A DNA stretch of 11,261 nt from Verrucomicrobiota bacterium. Its GTDB lineage: Bacteria > Verrucomicrobiota > Verrucomicrobiia > Opitutales > Opitutaceae. Below are positions 1-6,534 of this stretch, piece by piece. Numbering within the stretch: the first letter of the stretch is position 1; every line of letters begins with the position of its first letter. The position numbers and the translations under genes were made by a program. The notes beneath the pieces were generated by a model. The model searched no databases. It was not told the origin of the DNA and worked only from the letters and a program-made list of their open reading frames with translations. The stretch lies in the NCBI GenBank assembly GCA_003694825.1, contig RFJS01000174.1, forward strand, positions 1 through 11,261. The letters are read 5' to 3'.

Positions 1-448
1 CCATGGCCCACTCGTGCATCCCGAAGCAGCCGAAGAACGGCGGCCGGTCGCGAACGGCTTCGAGCAACCGCTTGATCCAGCGAACGCCTTCCACCCGCCG
101 CGGTGGGAGCGTCGCAGGCGAACAGAACACGCCCGATCCATCCGGCAGCGCCTCGTAGCCGTGAAACGACAAGAACTCCCGCGCGCCATCGCCCTCGAGC
201 ACCACGCCCACGCCCGGATGCCAACGCTCCAGCAAACCCGGCCTCCACGAGTAATACTCGAACAGGAAATCATACACCGGGTGCTTCTCGCCCCGTGAGG
301 CCCGCTCGCGAGCCGGCCCCGTCCAGCGTCGCAGCCGCTCGACATGCGCCTGCCGGCGCGCTCTCCAGACACGCTCGGGCAGCCGCATCGGCGGCTGCTC
401 CCCGTGTCCGCCACGGGCCTCGAGTTCTGCGGGACGCGATTCCGACAT
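1..448 (-). CDS. 3-methyladenine DNA glycosylase-family protein (N-terminal part, cut by window start)
   Basis: 149 codons are visible; the C-terminus lies outside the window. The readable part carries motifs of the proteins commonly annotated as 3-methyladenine DNA glycosylase in Actinobacteria and others: VWRARRQAHVERL near the start, HPVYDFLFEYYSWRPGLLERWHPG in the middle, and PPFFGCFGMHEWAM at the visible end. The glycosylase activity is an inherited annotation and cannot be tested here. Two starts are possible. ATG at 448 adds about 20 residues of low-complexity sequence. ATG at 388 begins MRLPERVWRAR, close to where I recall homologues starting, and has a good ribosome binding site (GGGGAG, 9 bases upstream), so 388 may well be the true start. 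The gene is divergent from the DUF302 gene and is probably unrelated to the lipid operon. Confidence 0.8.
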   Translation of the reverse strand, partial: MSESRPAELEARGGHGEQPPMRLPERVWRARRQAHVERLRRWTGPARERASRGEKHPVYDFLFEYYSWRPGLLERWHPGVGVVLEGDGAREFLSFHGYEALPDGSGVFCSPATLPPRRVEGVRWIKRLLEAVRDRPPFFGCFGMHEWAM

Positions 449-552
449 CGTTTCGCCCACTACCCACGCCGCTCCCGATGGGTCAAGCTCCCAACCACCC
501 TTCCCTTGTCCCATCCGCCCTGCGTCCCGGACCACTCCACCGCCTGATCATC

Positions 553-560
553 CCCCGGGG
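553..560. repeat. CCCCGGGG palindrome in the divergent spacer
   Basis: A perfect 8-base palindrome in the 192-base spacer between the glycosylase-like and DUF302 genes. In such GC-rich DNA it may be chance. No promoter elements are recognisable beside it. Confidence 0.3.
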
Positions 561-582
561 CGGTTGCGCTTTCCCGCACGAT

Positions 583-616
583 GGCCATCCTTGGCCCCAA
601 CAACAGCGCCGTTGTT
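583..616 (+). other. Two adjacent short stem-loops in the DUF302 leader
   Basis: Positions 583-587 (GGCCA) pair with 592-596 (TGGCC) around a 4-base loop. Positions 599-604 (AACAAC) pair with 611-616 (GTTGTT) around a 6-base loop. Only two bases separate the hairpins, and they end 24 bases before the DUF302 start at 641. They could be a leader structure or an operator dyad. No T-run follows, so this is not a terminator. The longer reading of the DUF302 ORF (ATG at 581) would make this stretch coding. Confidence 0.35.
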
Positions 617-640
617 CCCGCTGCATCTTCCTTTCGCACC

Positions 641-1045
641 ATGAATGCTTCCACCGACAACCTCGTCACCGTCACATCCGCGCATCCCATCGACACCATC
701 GGCGAACGCCTCGCCGCTGCCGCGCAGCGGCACAAGTTCGGCGTGCTCGGCATGCACAACCTCAAGGAGAAGATGGCCTCCAAGGGCGTGGAGTTCGACC
801 GCGAGGTGCGCGTCTTCGACGTCTGCAACCCGCAGCAGGCCAAGGACGTGCTCTCGAACGCACTCGAGGTTTCCACGGTGCTGCCCTGTCGCATCTCCGC
901 CTTCGAGCGCGATGGCAAAACCGTGCTCGCCATGGTCCGGCCCACCCGGCTGTTGAACCTCTTCGACCTGCCCGGCATGGAGGAAACCGCGCAGAGCGTC
1001 GAAGACACGCTCGCGCAAATCATGCATGAAGCCGCCGCGGATTAA
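641..1045 (+). CDS. DUF302 domain-containing protein
   Basis: A small soluble protein of 134 residues with no signal peptide or membrane segment. It shows the DUF302 fold signature: an N-terminal helix region with GERLAAAAQRHKFGVLG (residues 21-37), a strand stretch with EFDREVRVFDVCNP (51-64), and the pattern VSTVLPCRISAFERDGKT then VLAMVRPTRLLNLF (78-108). DUF302 proteins are small alpha/beta proteins of unknown biochemical role, and nothing here narrows it. An in-frame ATG at 581 would add 20 residues unlike the family, so 641 is preferred; neither start has a strong ribosome binding site. It runs convergent to the lipid operon and divergent from the glycosylase-like gene, so it is probably its own transcription unit. 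Confidence 0.85.
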   Translation: MNASTDNLVTVTSAHPIDTIGERLAAAAQRHKFGVLGMHNLKEKMASKGVEFDREVRVFDVCNPQQAKDVLSNALEVSTVLPCRISAFERDGKTVLAMVRPTRLLNLFDLPGMEETAQSVEDTLAQIMHEAAAD

Positions 1046-1071
1046 CCGCTCCCACCAGACCCGCCAGATCC

Positions 1072-1101
1072 ATCCCCGTAGCGAAATCCGTGAGGATTTC
1101 G
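1072..1101. repeat. REP-like hairpin repeat, copy 1
   Basis: A 30-base unit beginning ATCCCCGTAGCG. Its right two-thirds form a perfect hairpin: CGAAATCC (1082-1089), loop GTGA, GGATTTCG (1094-1101). Copy 2 at 1270-1299 matches it at 29 of 30 positions. The size, extragenic position and conserved stem-loop resemble repetitive extragenic palindromic elements. Whether it recurs elsewhere in the genome cannot be seen here. Confidence 0.7.
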
Positions 1102-1269
1102 ATTCCTGCCACTCCGTCGCCACGCCGATGCGGCGCGACCAAGGTCACGCCCTACAGGTTTCGCAATCGCTCACAAAACCCAACAACACACCCCGGCGCT
1201 CCGCGCCACCTCTCTCGTAGAGGGGATTTTCGGACGATCCATTGCGCCTCGCACGCCGGATCTCCGGCT

Positions 1270-1299
1270 ATCCCCGTAGCGGAATCCGTGAGGATTTCG
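1270..1299. repeat. REP-like hairpin repeat, copy 2
   Basis: Same orientation as copy 1 and 198 bases to its right. The single difference falls inside the stem: CGGAATCC (1280-1287) replaces CGAAATCC, so a G-T (G-U in RNA) pair replaces A-T and the hairpin is kept. The loop is again GTGA. A possible decayed third relative, CGTAGAGGGGATTTTCG, lies at 1216-1232 between the two. Confidence 0.7.
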
Positions 1300-1443
1300 C
1301 ATCCCTTCACGATTCACCCGCGCCGGCAAAGGCCGCACCTCGCAGGCTGATCCCCAACGCGAGATGAGAGCCGGCCCGGGCTTCCCCTGCCGCCGGAGAG
1401 ACGCCTCCAGCTCGGCCGGCAAGTCTCCGGGGTTCCAGGGTAT

Positions 1444-1462
1444 GCGCCCTGCTTCGTGGCGC
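1444..1462. terminator. Weak candidate hairpin downstream of the operon
   Basis: GCGCC (1444-1448) and GGCGC (1458-1462) pair across a 9-base loop, about 90 bases past the stop of the last operon gene. There is no T-run on either strand, so an intrinsic terminator is doubtful. It is listed only because no better candidate lies between the convergent genes. Confidence 0.2.
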
Positions 1463-1550
1463 GTTTACCGGATTTTTGGATCTTCGCGATTCATGCCACG
1501 ACGCCGCCACCTCTGTGCGGCTCATCCGCTTTGTCAGGCCACGCCAGGGA

Positions 1551-2330
1551 TCAAACATCAGCATCGCGCTGGATACGTTCGAGAGCGAGCTGATCGTAAA
1601 AATCGCGAATCGGCAGCGCCTGCGCGCGCTGCCAGCAAGCTCGCGCTTCCTCGTCGCGGTTCAGCTTCGCATACGCGAATCCCAGCTCGACATGGTGCGC
1701 CACGACTCCCGGCTCCAATTCCACGGCGCACTGCAAAAGCCCCAGACCGGTCTCCATCGAGGCTTCCGGCAAACCTCCCAGAAAAAGCGCGACAAACGCC
1801 CGTGCCCCGAGGCCCAGATTCGACACTTCGACATGCCATCGCCCCAGAACGTGATAGGCCCAGGCGTAGTCGGGATCGATCGCCAGCGCCCTTTCCGCGT
1901 GCGTTCGCACGCGCCGCACCAGCTCGACTCGATCGCCGACTCCGCTCTCGGCGGCCAGCTTGCCACAGACAACCGCGACGGAGAGTTCGTTGATCGCCGA
2001 CGCAGGATCGGCAGCAACCGCCGCTTCCGCCAGCGCGAGGGCCTCCTCGAGGTAGGCGCGACGGGTCTGCCGGTCTTCCGAAAGGGTGGCGAGATCACTC
2101 AATTGCCGCGCGGCCTTTTGCAGAAGCCAGCCGTCTTCGGGTCTGTGCACCAACGCTTCGCGGAAATACTGCAAGGCTTTCTCCGGATCACCTTCGGCTT
2201 CCGCCGATAACCCACGTTCGATCAAAACGCTGCAACGTTCTTCATCCAGTCCCGGGCGCTCGTCCGCCACAAGCGCACAGCCAGATGCCAATAACATCAG
2301 GAGCCAACATGCGGGCCGTGGAATAGTCAT
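1551..2330 (-). CDS. TPR-containing lipoprotein, RMD-like; last gene of the lipid operon
   Basis: 259 residues. The N-terminus is a lipoprotein signal: MTIPRPACWLLMLLASGC, with lipobox ASGC and lipidated Cys18. Ala at +2 suggests sorting to the outer membrane. The mature part is helical with tetratricopeptide character (about 41-64, 97-110, 145-172, 198-240). The block AWAYHVLGRWHVEVSNLGL (156-174) with LFLGGLPEAS (182-191) and the HHVELGFAY repeat resemble the TPR region of the eukaryotic regulator of microtubule dynamics (RMD) family and its bacterial relatives. No enzyme motif is visible, so it may be a scaffold or lipid-interaction protein; its role here is unknown. The start shares ATGA with the end of the methyltransferase gene. 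GGAGG sits 4 bases upstream of this ATG, excluding the longer in-frame reading. Lipoproteins of other families (such as DUF3833) occur, as I recall, in related clusters. Confidence 0.85.
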   Translation of the reverse strand: MTIPRPACWLLMLLASGCALVADERPGLDEERCSVLIERGLSAEAEGDPEKALQYFREALVHRPEDGWLLQKAARQLSDLATLSEDRQTRRAYLEEALALAEAAVAADPASAINELSVAVVCGKLAAESGVGDRVELVRRVRTHAERALAIDPDYAWAYHVLGRWHVEVSNLGLGARAFVALFLGGLPEASMETGLGLLQCAVELEPGVVAHHVELGFAYAKLNRDEEARACWQRAQALPIRDFYDQLALERIQRDADV

Positions 2331-3403
2331 TGCGCCTCCACTTTCAACGCTCCGGGCGGATGCGCCGCACCGGCGGGTGCCCGCTCGAAAAGGTAATGAC
2401 TCACGACCCATTCCCGGCCGCCCCGGTAGCCCCAGAGCTCGGCGCAGCTCATGAAGAAAACCCGCCAGTAAACCCACCATTTTCTCTTCTCCTTCTCCCC
2501 ATAGACGCGGGAAAAGATCTCGAGAATCTGCTCCCGGTGGCGGTCCATGTTCTCAAGCCATGCCTCCGCGGTGCGGCGGTAGTGCTCTCCCGACAACACC
2601 CAATCGCGACAGAGGTGGAGATGATCCTGGAAGAGCGGCAGCAGGCCATGAGCAGGCATCTGGCCACCCGTGAAGAAATACCGCGCCATCCAATCCGAAC
2701 TGTCACGCGCCACATAATGATAAGCATACCGCACGTGTGTGAAGATATGGACAAAGAGACGCCCGTCCGGTCGCAACCAGGAGGCAATCCTCGCCAGCAG
2801 CTCCCGATAATTCTTAACGTGCTCAAGCATCTCCACCGACACGATCCGGTCGAATGTTTCCCGGGGGAAGGTCAACGTATTCACATCGCAGGTAATGACA
2901 TCAACATTGCTCAAACCCGCCTTGCGACACTGCTCTTCGATGTAGATACGCTGGCTCGATGAATTGGACACCGCCGTGATTTTCGCTCGTGGAAACCGCT
3001 CCGCCAGAAAGAGCGTGAGCGATCCCCAGCCGCAACCAAGATCGAGAATGCGCTGACCGTCCGTCAGCTCCGCGCGTTCAACATAGAGATCAAGCATGGC
3101 CTCCTCGGCGGCATCCAGCGTTTCAATGCCTTCGGTGAAAAGGCACGAGGAGTACTTGCGACGACGACCAAGACACAATTCGAAGAACTCCGCCGACAAC
3201 TCATAATGCTGTTCATTGGCCGCGTCTGTCTGCTCCGCGACGGGCCTCGTGGAGAGCTCAGCGGCGTAGGCAAGCAGGGCATTGTCGCCTCTTTCCTCCA
3301 CGACCGCCGCCTGCTCCCGCAATCGCTCCGCGAGGAGACGCCGGATGCCGAAACGGATTAATGCATCCGGAAGGAGGTTATATTGAAGAAGTGTATCGAT
3401 CAT
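2327..3403 (-). CDS. CFA-like SAM-dependent methyltransferase (second of two)
   Basis: 358 residues, of the SAM methyltransferase group that includes cyclopropane-fatty-acid synthases and plant coclaurine N-methyltransferase-like proteins. Visible motifs: EQHYELSAEFFELCLG (64-79), YSSCLF (84-89), the SAM-binding glycine loop ILDLGCGWGSLTLF (119-132), SVEMLEHVKNYRELL (189-203) with the usual Glu-His pair E194-H195, and RPDGRLFVHIFTH (211-223). It lacks the long N-terminal domain of true CFA synthases. Members of this group are often encoded beside a CFA-like enzyme and DUF1295. The substrate is unknown: an acyl chain, an amine head group or a pathway intermediate are all possible. It overlaps both neighbours by ATGA. 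No ribosome binding site is visible ahead of its start, so translation probably depends on re-initiation after the DUF1295 gene. Confidence 0.88.
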   Translation of the reverse strand: MIDTLLQYNLLPDALIRFGIRRLLAERLREQAAVVEERGDNALLAYAAELSTRPVAEQTDAANEQHYELSAEFFELCLGRRRKYSSCLFTEGIETLDAAEEAMLDLYVERAELTDGQRILDLGCGWGSLTLFLAERFPRAKITAVSNSSSQRIYIEEQCRKAGLSNVDVITCDVNTLTFPRETFDRIVSVEMLEHVKNYRELLARIASWLRPDGRLFVHIFTHVRYAYHYVARDSSDWMARYFFTGGQMPAHGLLPLFQDHLHLCRDWVLSGEHYRRTAEAWLENMDRHREQILEIFSRVYGEKEKRKWWVYWRVFFMSCAELWGYRGGREWVVSHYLFERAPAGAAHPPGALKVEAQ

Positions 3404-4242
3404 GATTGCTTGCGAGTTGCGTCCGCAGAGAAGGGACTCTTTGAAATAGATTCTACTGATGCGCGTGGCGGCCCGGGAAAGAATGCGTTGGTCCGCGCCT
3501 GATACTTCGCATAGGCTTCACCCTTCGAACGAAGGGCTTGTGCTTCGGTTGGCGGGATACCGGTCACCCTCAGTATAAGATAAAGGATCACCAACGGCGA
3601 GAGCACACCCGTCCAACCCCACGGCGAACCACACGCGAACAGGAAGAACCCCACCCAAACGAGCCATTCGAAAAAGTAGTTCGGATGCCGAGAATACCGC
3701 CAAAGGCCAATATCGCATACAGCGCGCCGATCCTTGCGCTCCCGCCGAAACGCGGCCAGTTGCGCGTCGGCGACCGCCTCCCCTGCAATCGCCGCCGTCC
3801 AAAGCGCCATGCCCAGCCACTCCATGAGATGAAACTCCTCAACCGGATTCCGGGCAATCCAGAAGAACGGCAATCCAAGCAACACCACAGAAACCGCCTG
3901 AAGTTGAAAAAAGCCGAACATCCTGCCGCCAAATCCCCCCTTCCAGGCGTCCCGCATGGCCTGATACCGGCCGTCTTCCCGAGGGTGGTCGCGGCTCACC
4001 CGCAACAGCAGATGCGTTCCTAGACGCATCGACCACGCCCCGACCATCAAAACCAAAACCAGCCGGCGCACCCACCATCCTTCCGCCAGGGCACTGTAAT
4101 AAAGCGCCAGGGCCGCAAAGGCGTAGCTCCATATCACGTCGACAACGCCGTAGTTGTCCCATCGGCGGGCGAGAAGATACCCGAGGGTGAAGACGCAGCT
4201 CAAGCCCGCGAGCGCGGTGAGGATGAAGATCGCCGAACTCAT
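3400..4242 (-). CDS. DUF1295 membrane protein (steroid 5-alpha-reductase-like)
   Basis: 280 residues with several hydrophobic segments. Family marks are DNYGVVDVIWSYAFA near residue 29 and the C-terminal signature IGLWRYSRHPNYFFEWLVW, in which the RHPNY box resembles the NADPH-binding end of steroid 5-alpha reductases and isoprenylcysteine methyltransferases. DUF1295 proteins are predicted membrane reductases or methyltransferases; none is firmly assigned to my knowledge. Within a lipid-modification operon a double-bond reductase or lipid methyl-transfer role is a reasonable inference. The open frame continues far upstream, but ATG at 4242 gives the family N-terminus, shares ATGA with the end of the DUF2062 gene, and has a G-rich stretch about 10 bases upstream. 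The 3' end overlaps the next start by ATGA. Confidence 0.87.
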   Translation of the reverse strand: MSSAIFILTALAGLSCVFTLGYLLARRWDNYGVVDVIWSYAFAALALYYSALAEGWWVRRLVLVLMVGAWSMRLGTHLLLRVSRDHPREDGRYQAMRDAWKGGFGGRMFGFFQLQAVSVVLLGLPFFWIARNPVEEFHLMEWLGMALWTAAIAGEAVADAQLAAFRRERKDRRAVCDIGLWRYSRHPNYFFEWLVWVGFFLFACGSPWGWTGVLSPLVILYLILRVTGIPPTEAQALRSKGEAYAKYQARTNAFFPGPPRASVESISKSPFSADATRKQS

Positions 4243-4763
4243 CGTCCACGCCCCCCTGACCGCGCAGCGTCTGCTGAAGCCGACAGGCCCTTCGCGATCC
4301 AGAACACCGTGAGATAAATGGGGGGCATCGACACAATCCAGGCCGTCAACGCATGGATCCCCGCCCATCCAAACTCGACGAGGAACTCGGCAATCGACGC
4401 CTCGCGCCACACGGTCAACATCCGGTCGATGGAAAAAATGGACTCCGGCTCCCGCCAAATCCATTCGCCGAGACGAACATACACCGGAATCATCACAACC
4501 TGCAACGGTCCAAGCAGTTGGTTGACTGTCTGCAAGACCACGTGGTTCATCCTGCGGACCGCGCCGACACACCCTGTGAGCACCGTCGTCAGCCCGAGAA
4601 AAGGGAAGAGGCCGCACACGACACCGGTTGCAATCGTCGCCGGGATGGTCTCCCGATCACACCGCCGGAGAAGCCACGAGCGTGCCCGGCTGAAATATTC
4701 TCGCTGCACGCGCCCCCTCGGCCGACATGAATCGGCCATCGAATTCTGTATCTCCGTCATCAT
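4239..4763 (-). CDS. DUF2062 membrane protein
   Basis: 174 residues. The core reads TIPATIATGVVCGLFPFLG (about 40-58), followed by a second hydrophobic stretch and the R-N...NQLLGPLQVVMIPVY block typical of DUF2062. A further hydrophobic segment, HALTAWIVSMPPIYLTVFWI, lies near the C-terminus. DUF2062 proteins are small inner-membrane proteins of unknown function, sometimes found with glycosyltransferases or lipid-modifying enzymes. Three in-frame ATGs lie together (4772, 4763, 4760). 4763 is chosen because it gives the same ATGA overlap with the DUF1475 stop as the other junctions show; 4772 would overlap by 13 bases. DUF2062 is not a member I recall from the classic desaturation/CFA cluster, so its presence is worth noting. 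Confidence 0.82.
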   Translation of the reverse strand: MMTEIQNSMADSCRPRGRVQREYFSRARSWLLRRCDRETIPATIATGVVCGLFPFLGLTTVLTGCVGAVRRMNHVVLQTVNQLLGPLQVVMIPVYVRLGEWIWREPESIFSIDRMLTVWREASIAEFLVEFGWAGIHALTAWIVSMPPIYLTVFWIAKGLSASADAARSGGRGR

Positions 4764-5164
4764 TGCTGCCATGCGTATAAATACAGGCCAATGCCACAGA
4801 CCGCCATGGCTGCGGCCAACCGCCAGCGTTGTTCGTAACGACGCGTGATCACTTCCGATACCCGACCGCCGGCCGAAACGGTGAAAAGCTCACGCAACAC
4901 ATAGACTGCCATCGATATATTGCCGAGGAGGATAATCGCCAGGAGCCAGAAGATGCGTGCGAGCCAATGGCGCTCCTTCCAGGCGACCCAGGCGTAAAAG
5001 GTGAGAAAAGCCAGATAGGCGTCCACCAGCGTCGTCAGAAACCACGGATGTCCAAGGACAGGACTCGGTATATCGAAAAGGGCACAGCGCAGGCTCGCCC
5101 ATGTCGCCATTCCACTGATGAGCGCCAGCGCGAGAAGAAAGAGGATGCGAAGCGTGAGTATCAT
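4760..5164 (-). CDS. DUF1475 membrane protein
   Basis: 134 residues with about four predicted membrane segments: LRILFLLALALISGMATWA at the start, WFLTTLVDAYLAFLTFYAWV in the middle, ARIFWLLAIILLGNISMAVYV next, and a final LAAAMAVCGIGLYLYAW. The pattern of a short loop LFDIPSPVLGHPWF, then DAYLAFLTFYAWVAWKE and LLGNISMAVYVL, matches the DUF1475 family of small integral membrane proteins of unknown function. The start at 5164 shares ATGA with the stop of the CFA-like gene and gives an N-terminus that begins directly with a membrane helix; the longer frame only adds sequence that overlaps the upstream gene. No ribosome binding site is evident, consistent with translational coupling. Confidence 0.83.
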   Translation of the reverse strand: MILTLRILFLLALALISGMATWASLRCALFDIPSPVLGHPWFLTTLVDAYLAFLTFYAWVAWKERHWLARIFWLLAIILLGNISMAVYVLRELFTVSAGGRVSEVITRRYEQRWRLAAAMAVCGIGLYLYAWQQ

Positions 5165-6534
5165 GCGACAGGTTTCAGTGTGGCGAGCTTCGCTCCGCGA
5201 AACGATGATTGCAGTTTGAGATTGTTCGGCCGCGTGTAGAGGGCCTGAACAACCGAGATGTTGCGCATCGCGAATGCAGCCCGGCAGTAATCCAGATAAT
5301 AGGCCCATTTACGGAAATCGCGCTCGGCAAAACCCATGCACTCCATGTCAGCGCGATGGCTGTCGAGGTTTCTCCGCCACGCTTCCAGCGTTCTCGCGTA
5401 ATCCCGGCCGTAGTCATCGAGCCGGTGGAGCACAAAACCACCTTTCTCCGCCAGCAGGCGGCTGACCCGGTTTTGCGAAAGAAGCAGCGATCCGGGGAAA
5501 ATGTGCTTCTGGATGAAATCGACCCCTCGGCGAAACTCATCGTATCTCGAATCCGGACATGTTATATACTGCAGGGCCATCAAACCCTCGGGCTTCAAGA
5601 CTCGGGACACGGACTGGCAGAATACCGGCAGGTAGCGGTGGCCGATCGCTTCCATCATCTCGATCGACACGATTTTGTCGTATTGTCCGTCGATATCCCG
5701 GTAGTCAACCAACCGGACATCGACACGGTCGGAGACGCCTTCCCGCTGCATGCGATCCCAGGCGTAGGTGAACTGCTCACGCGAAATCGTGATCGAGGTG
5801 ACTCTACCCCCGTAGTGCCGAGCCGCGTGGATTGCCCATCCACCCCATCCCGTTCCGATTTCAAGAACATGATCCGAAGGCCGCAACTGCAGCAGCGTGC
5901 ACAAAGCCTCGTTTTTCGCCTCCTGTGCCTCATCGAGCGTGACGCCCTCTTTCGTCCAAAGGGCGCTCGAATACATCATCGAGGGACCCAGCAATCGTTC
6001 GAAAAAGGCGTTGGATGTGTCGTAATGCGCACTGATATTACGTCGTGCAATGTTCCGCGAATTGGGGCGTAGCAGGTGTTCCGCCCGATTGACGAAGCGC
6101 ATGAGGTTCACGACCCATCCATGCGCCCGCCGCCTCACGGATCCCGAAAGCGTCGGAGCCGTATCAATATTGAGCAAAAACCAGCCGATCACTGCGGCAA
6201 CGTTCGGTGAATCCCAGTCGCCGTCCACATAGGACTCCCCGAATCCGATGTCGCCAGCCAACACACAACGCCGGAAAAATCGTTCGCGTCGAACGGTGAT
6301 CGACGCTTCGAAGACACCTTCGACCGCATCTGTGCAACCTGCTTCACCAAACACATGCTTCACTCCATCCGGTGTCTCGATGACAAGACGCCCCTTCTGC
6401 ATCGGTCTCAGCAGATTGAAGACGAGACGACGCCATCCGCAGCGAATCGCCGAACGGAATCGACATGCGGGCCTGCCCTCTGGCAGGGAAAAGATGGACG
6501 AGGAAGGCGACGAGGGAACAAAGGCTGTTTTCAT
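5161..6534 (-). CDS. Cyclopropane-fatty-acyl-phospholipid synthase-like methyltransferase
   Basis: 457 residues, full length for the CFA synthase family: an N-terminal lipid-binding domain (about 35-150, with GFGESYVDGDW at 97-107) and a SAM methyltransferase domain with VLEIGTGWGGWA (223-234), VDYRDIDGQYDKIVSIEMMEAIG (276-298), LKPEGLMALQ (313-322), IFPG and a conserved Tyr379. The family transfers a methyl group from SAM onto a phospholipid acyl double bond. Two positions differ from E. coli Cfa: YSS (188-190) stands where E. coli has YSC (Cys139), and EAIG (295-298) where it has EHVG (His266). Both E. coli residues are bicarbonate ligands. The EA form is typical, from memory, of methyl- or methylene-adding relatives. 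The product may therefore be a methyl-branched rather than a cyclopropane chain (inference). It overlaps both neighbours by ATGA and lacks a clear ribosome binding site. Confidence 0.92.
   Translation of the reverse strand: MKTAFVPSSPSSSIFSLPEGRPACRFRSAIRCGWRRLVFNLLRPMQKGRLVIETPDGVKHVFGEAGCTDAVEGVFEASITVRRERFFRRCVLAGDIGFGESYVDGDWDSPNVAAVIGWFLLNIDTAPTLSGSVRRRAHGWVVNLMRFVNRAEHLLRPNSRNIARRNISAHYDTSNAFFERLLGPSMMYSSALWTKEGVTLDEAQEAKNEALCTLLQLRPSDHVLEIGTGWGGWAIHAARHYGGRVTSITISREQFTYAWDRMQREGVSDRVDVRLVDYRDIDGQYDKIVSIEMMEAIGHRYLPVFCQSVSRVLKPEGLMALQYITCPDSRYDEFRRGVDFIQKHIFPGSLLLSQNRVSRLLAEKGGFVLHRLDDYGRDYARTLEAWRRNLDSHRADMECMGFAERDFRKWAYYLDYCRAAFAMRNISVVQALYTRPNNLKLQSSFRGAKLATLKPVA

Larger units (their letters stand above)
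1046..1550. other. Convergent, apparently non-coding 505-base gap carrying repeats
   Basis: The gap lies between the ends of the DUF302 gene and the TPR lipoprotein gene. Short open frames on both strands have arginine-, serine- and proline-rich translations with no recognisable domain and no clear ribosome binding site, so I do not call genes. It holds two 30-base hairpin repeats (listed separately) and a 14-base near-palindrome, GCCGGA-TC-TCCGGC, at 1255-1268 just ahead of the second repeat. A long-loop inverted repeat pairs 1393-1399 (CCGGAGA) with 1424-1430 (TCTCCGG), and a GCGCC/GGCGC hairpin lies at 1444-1462. No T-rich intrinsic terminator is evident for either convergent gene. Confidence 0.6.

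Noticed and set aside
103..1029. Plus-strand open frame of 308 codons across the glycosylase-like and DUF302 genes
   Set aside because: It overlaps two better-supported genes in other frames or strands, and its translation is low-complexity Arg/Pro/Ala/His.
1072..1299. CRISPR array
   Set aside because: Only two repeats 198 bases apart, with no regular spacers and no cas genes.
1171..1564. Minus-strand short open frames in the convergent gap
   Set aside because: Their translations run through the hairpin repeat and show no domain. They look like translated intergenic repeat sequence, although a small unknown protein cannot be fully excluded.
4243..4617. N-terminal extension of the DUF1295 protein by 125 residues
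   Set aside because: The extension lies wholly in another frame of the DUF2062 gene, and the family N-terminus starts at 4242.
5209..6072. Plus-strand open frame of 287 codons opposite the CFA-like gene
   Set aside because: Antisense of a strongly conserved methyltransferase; no motif or ribosome binding site.
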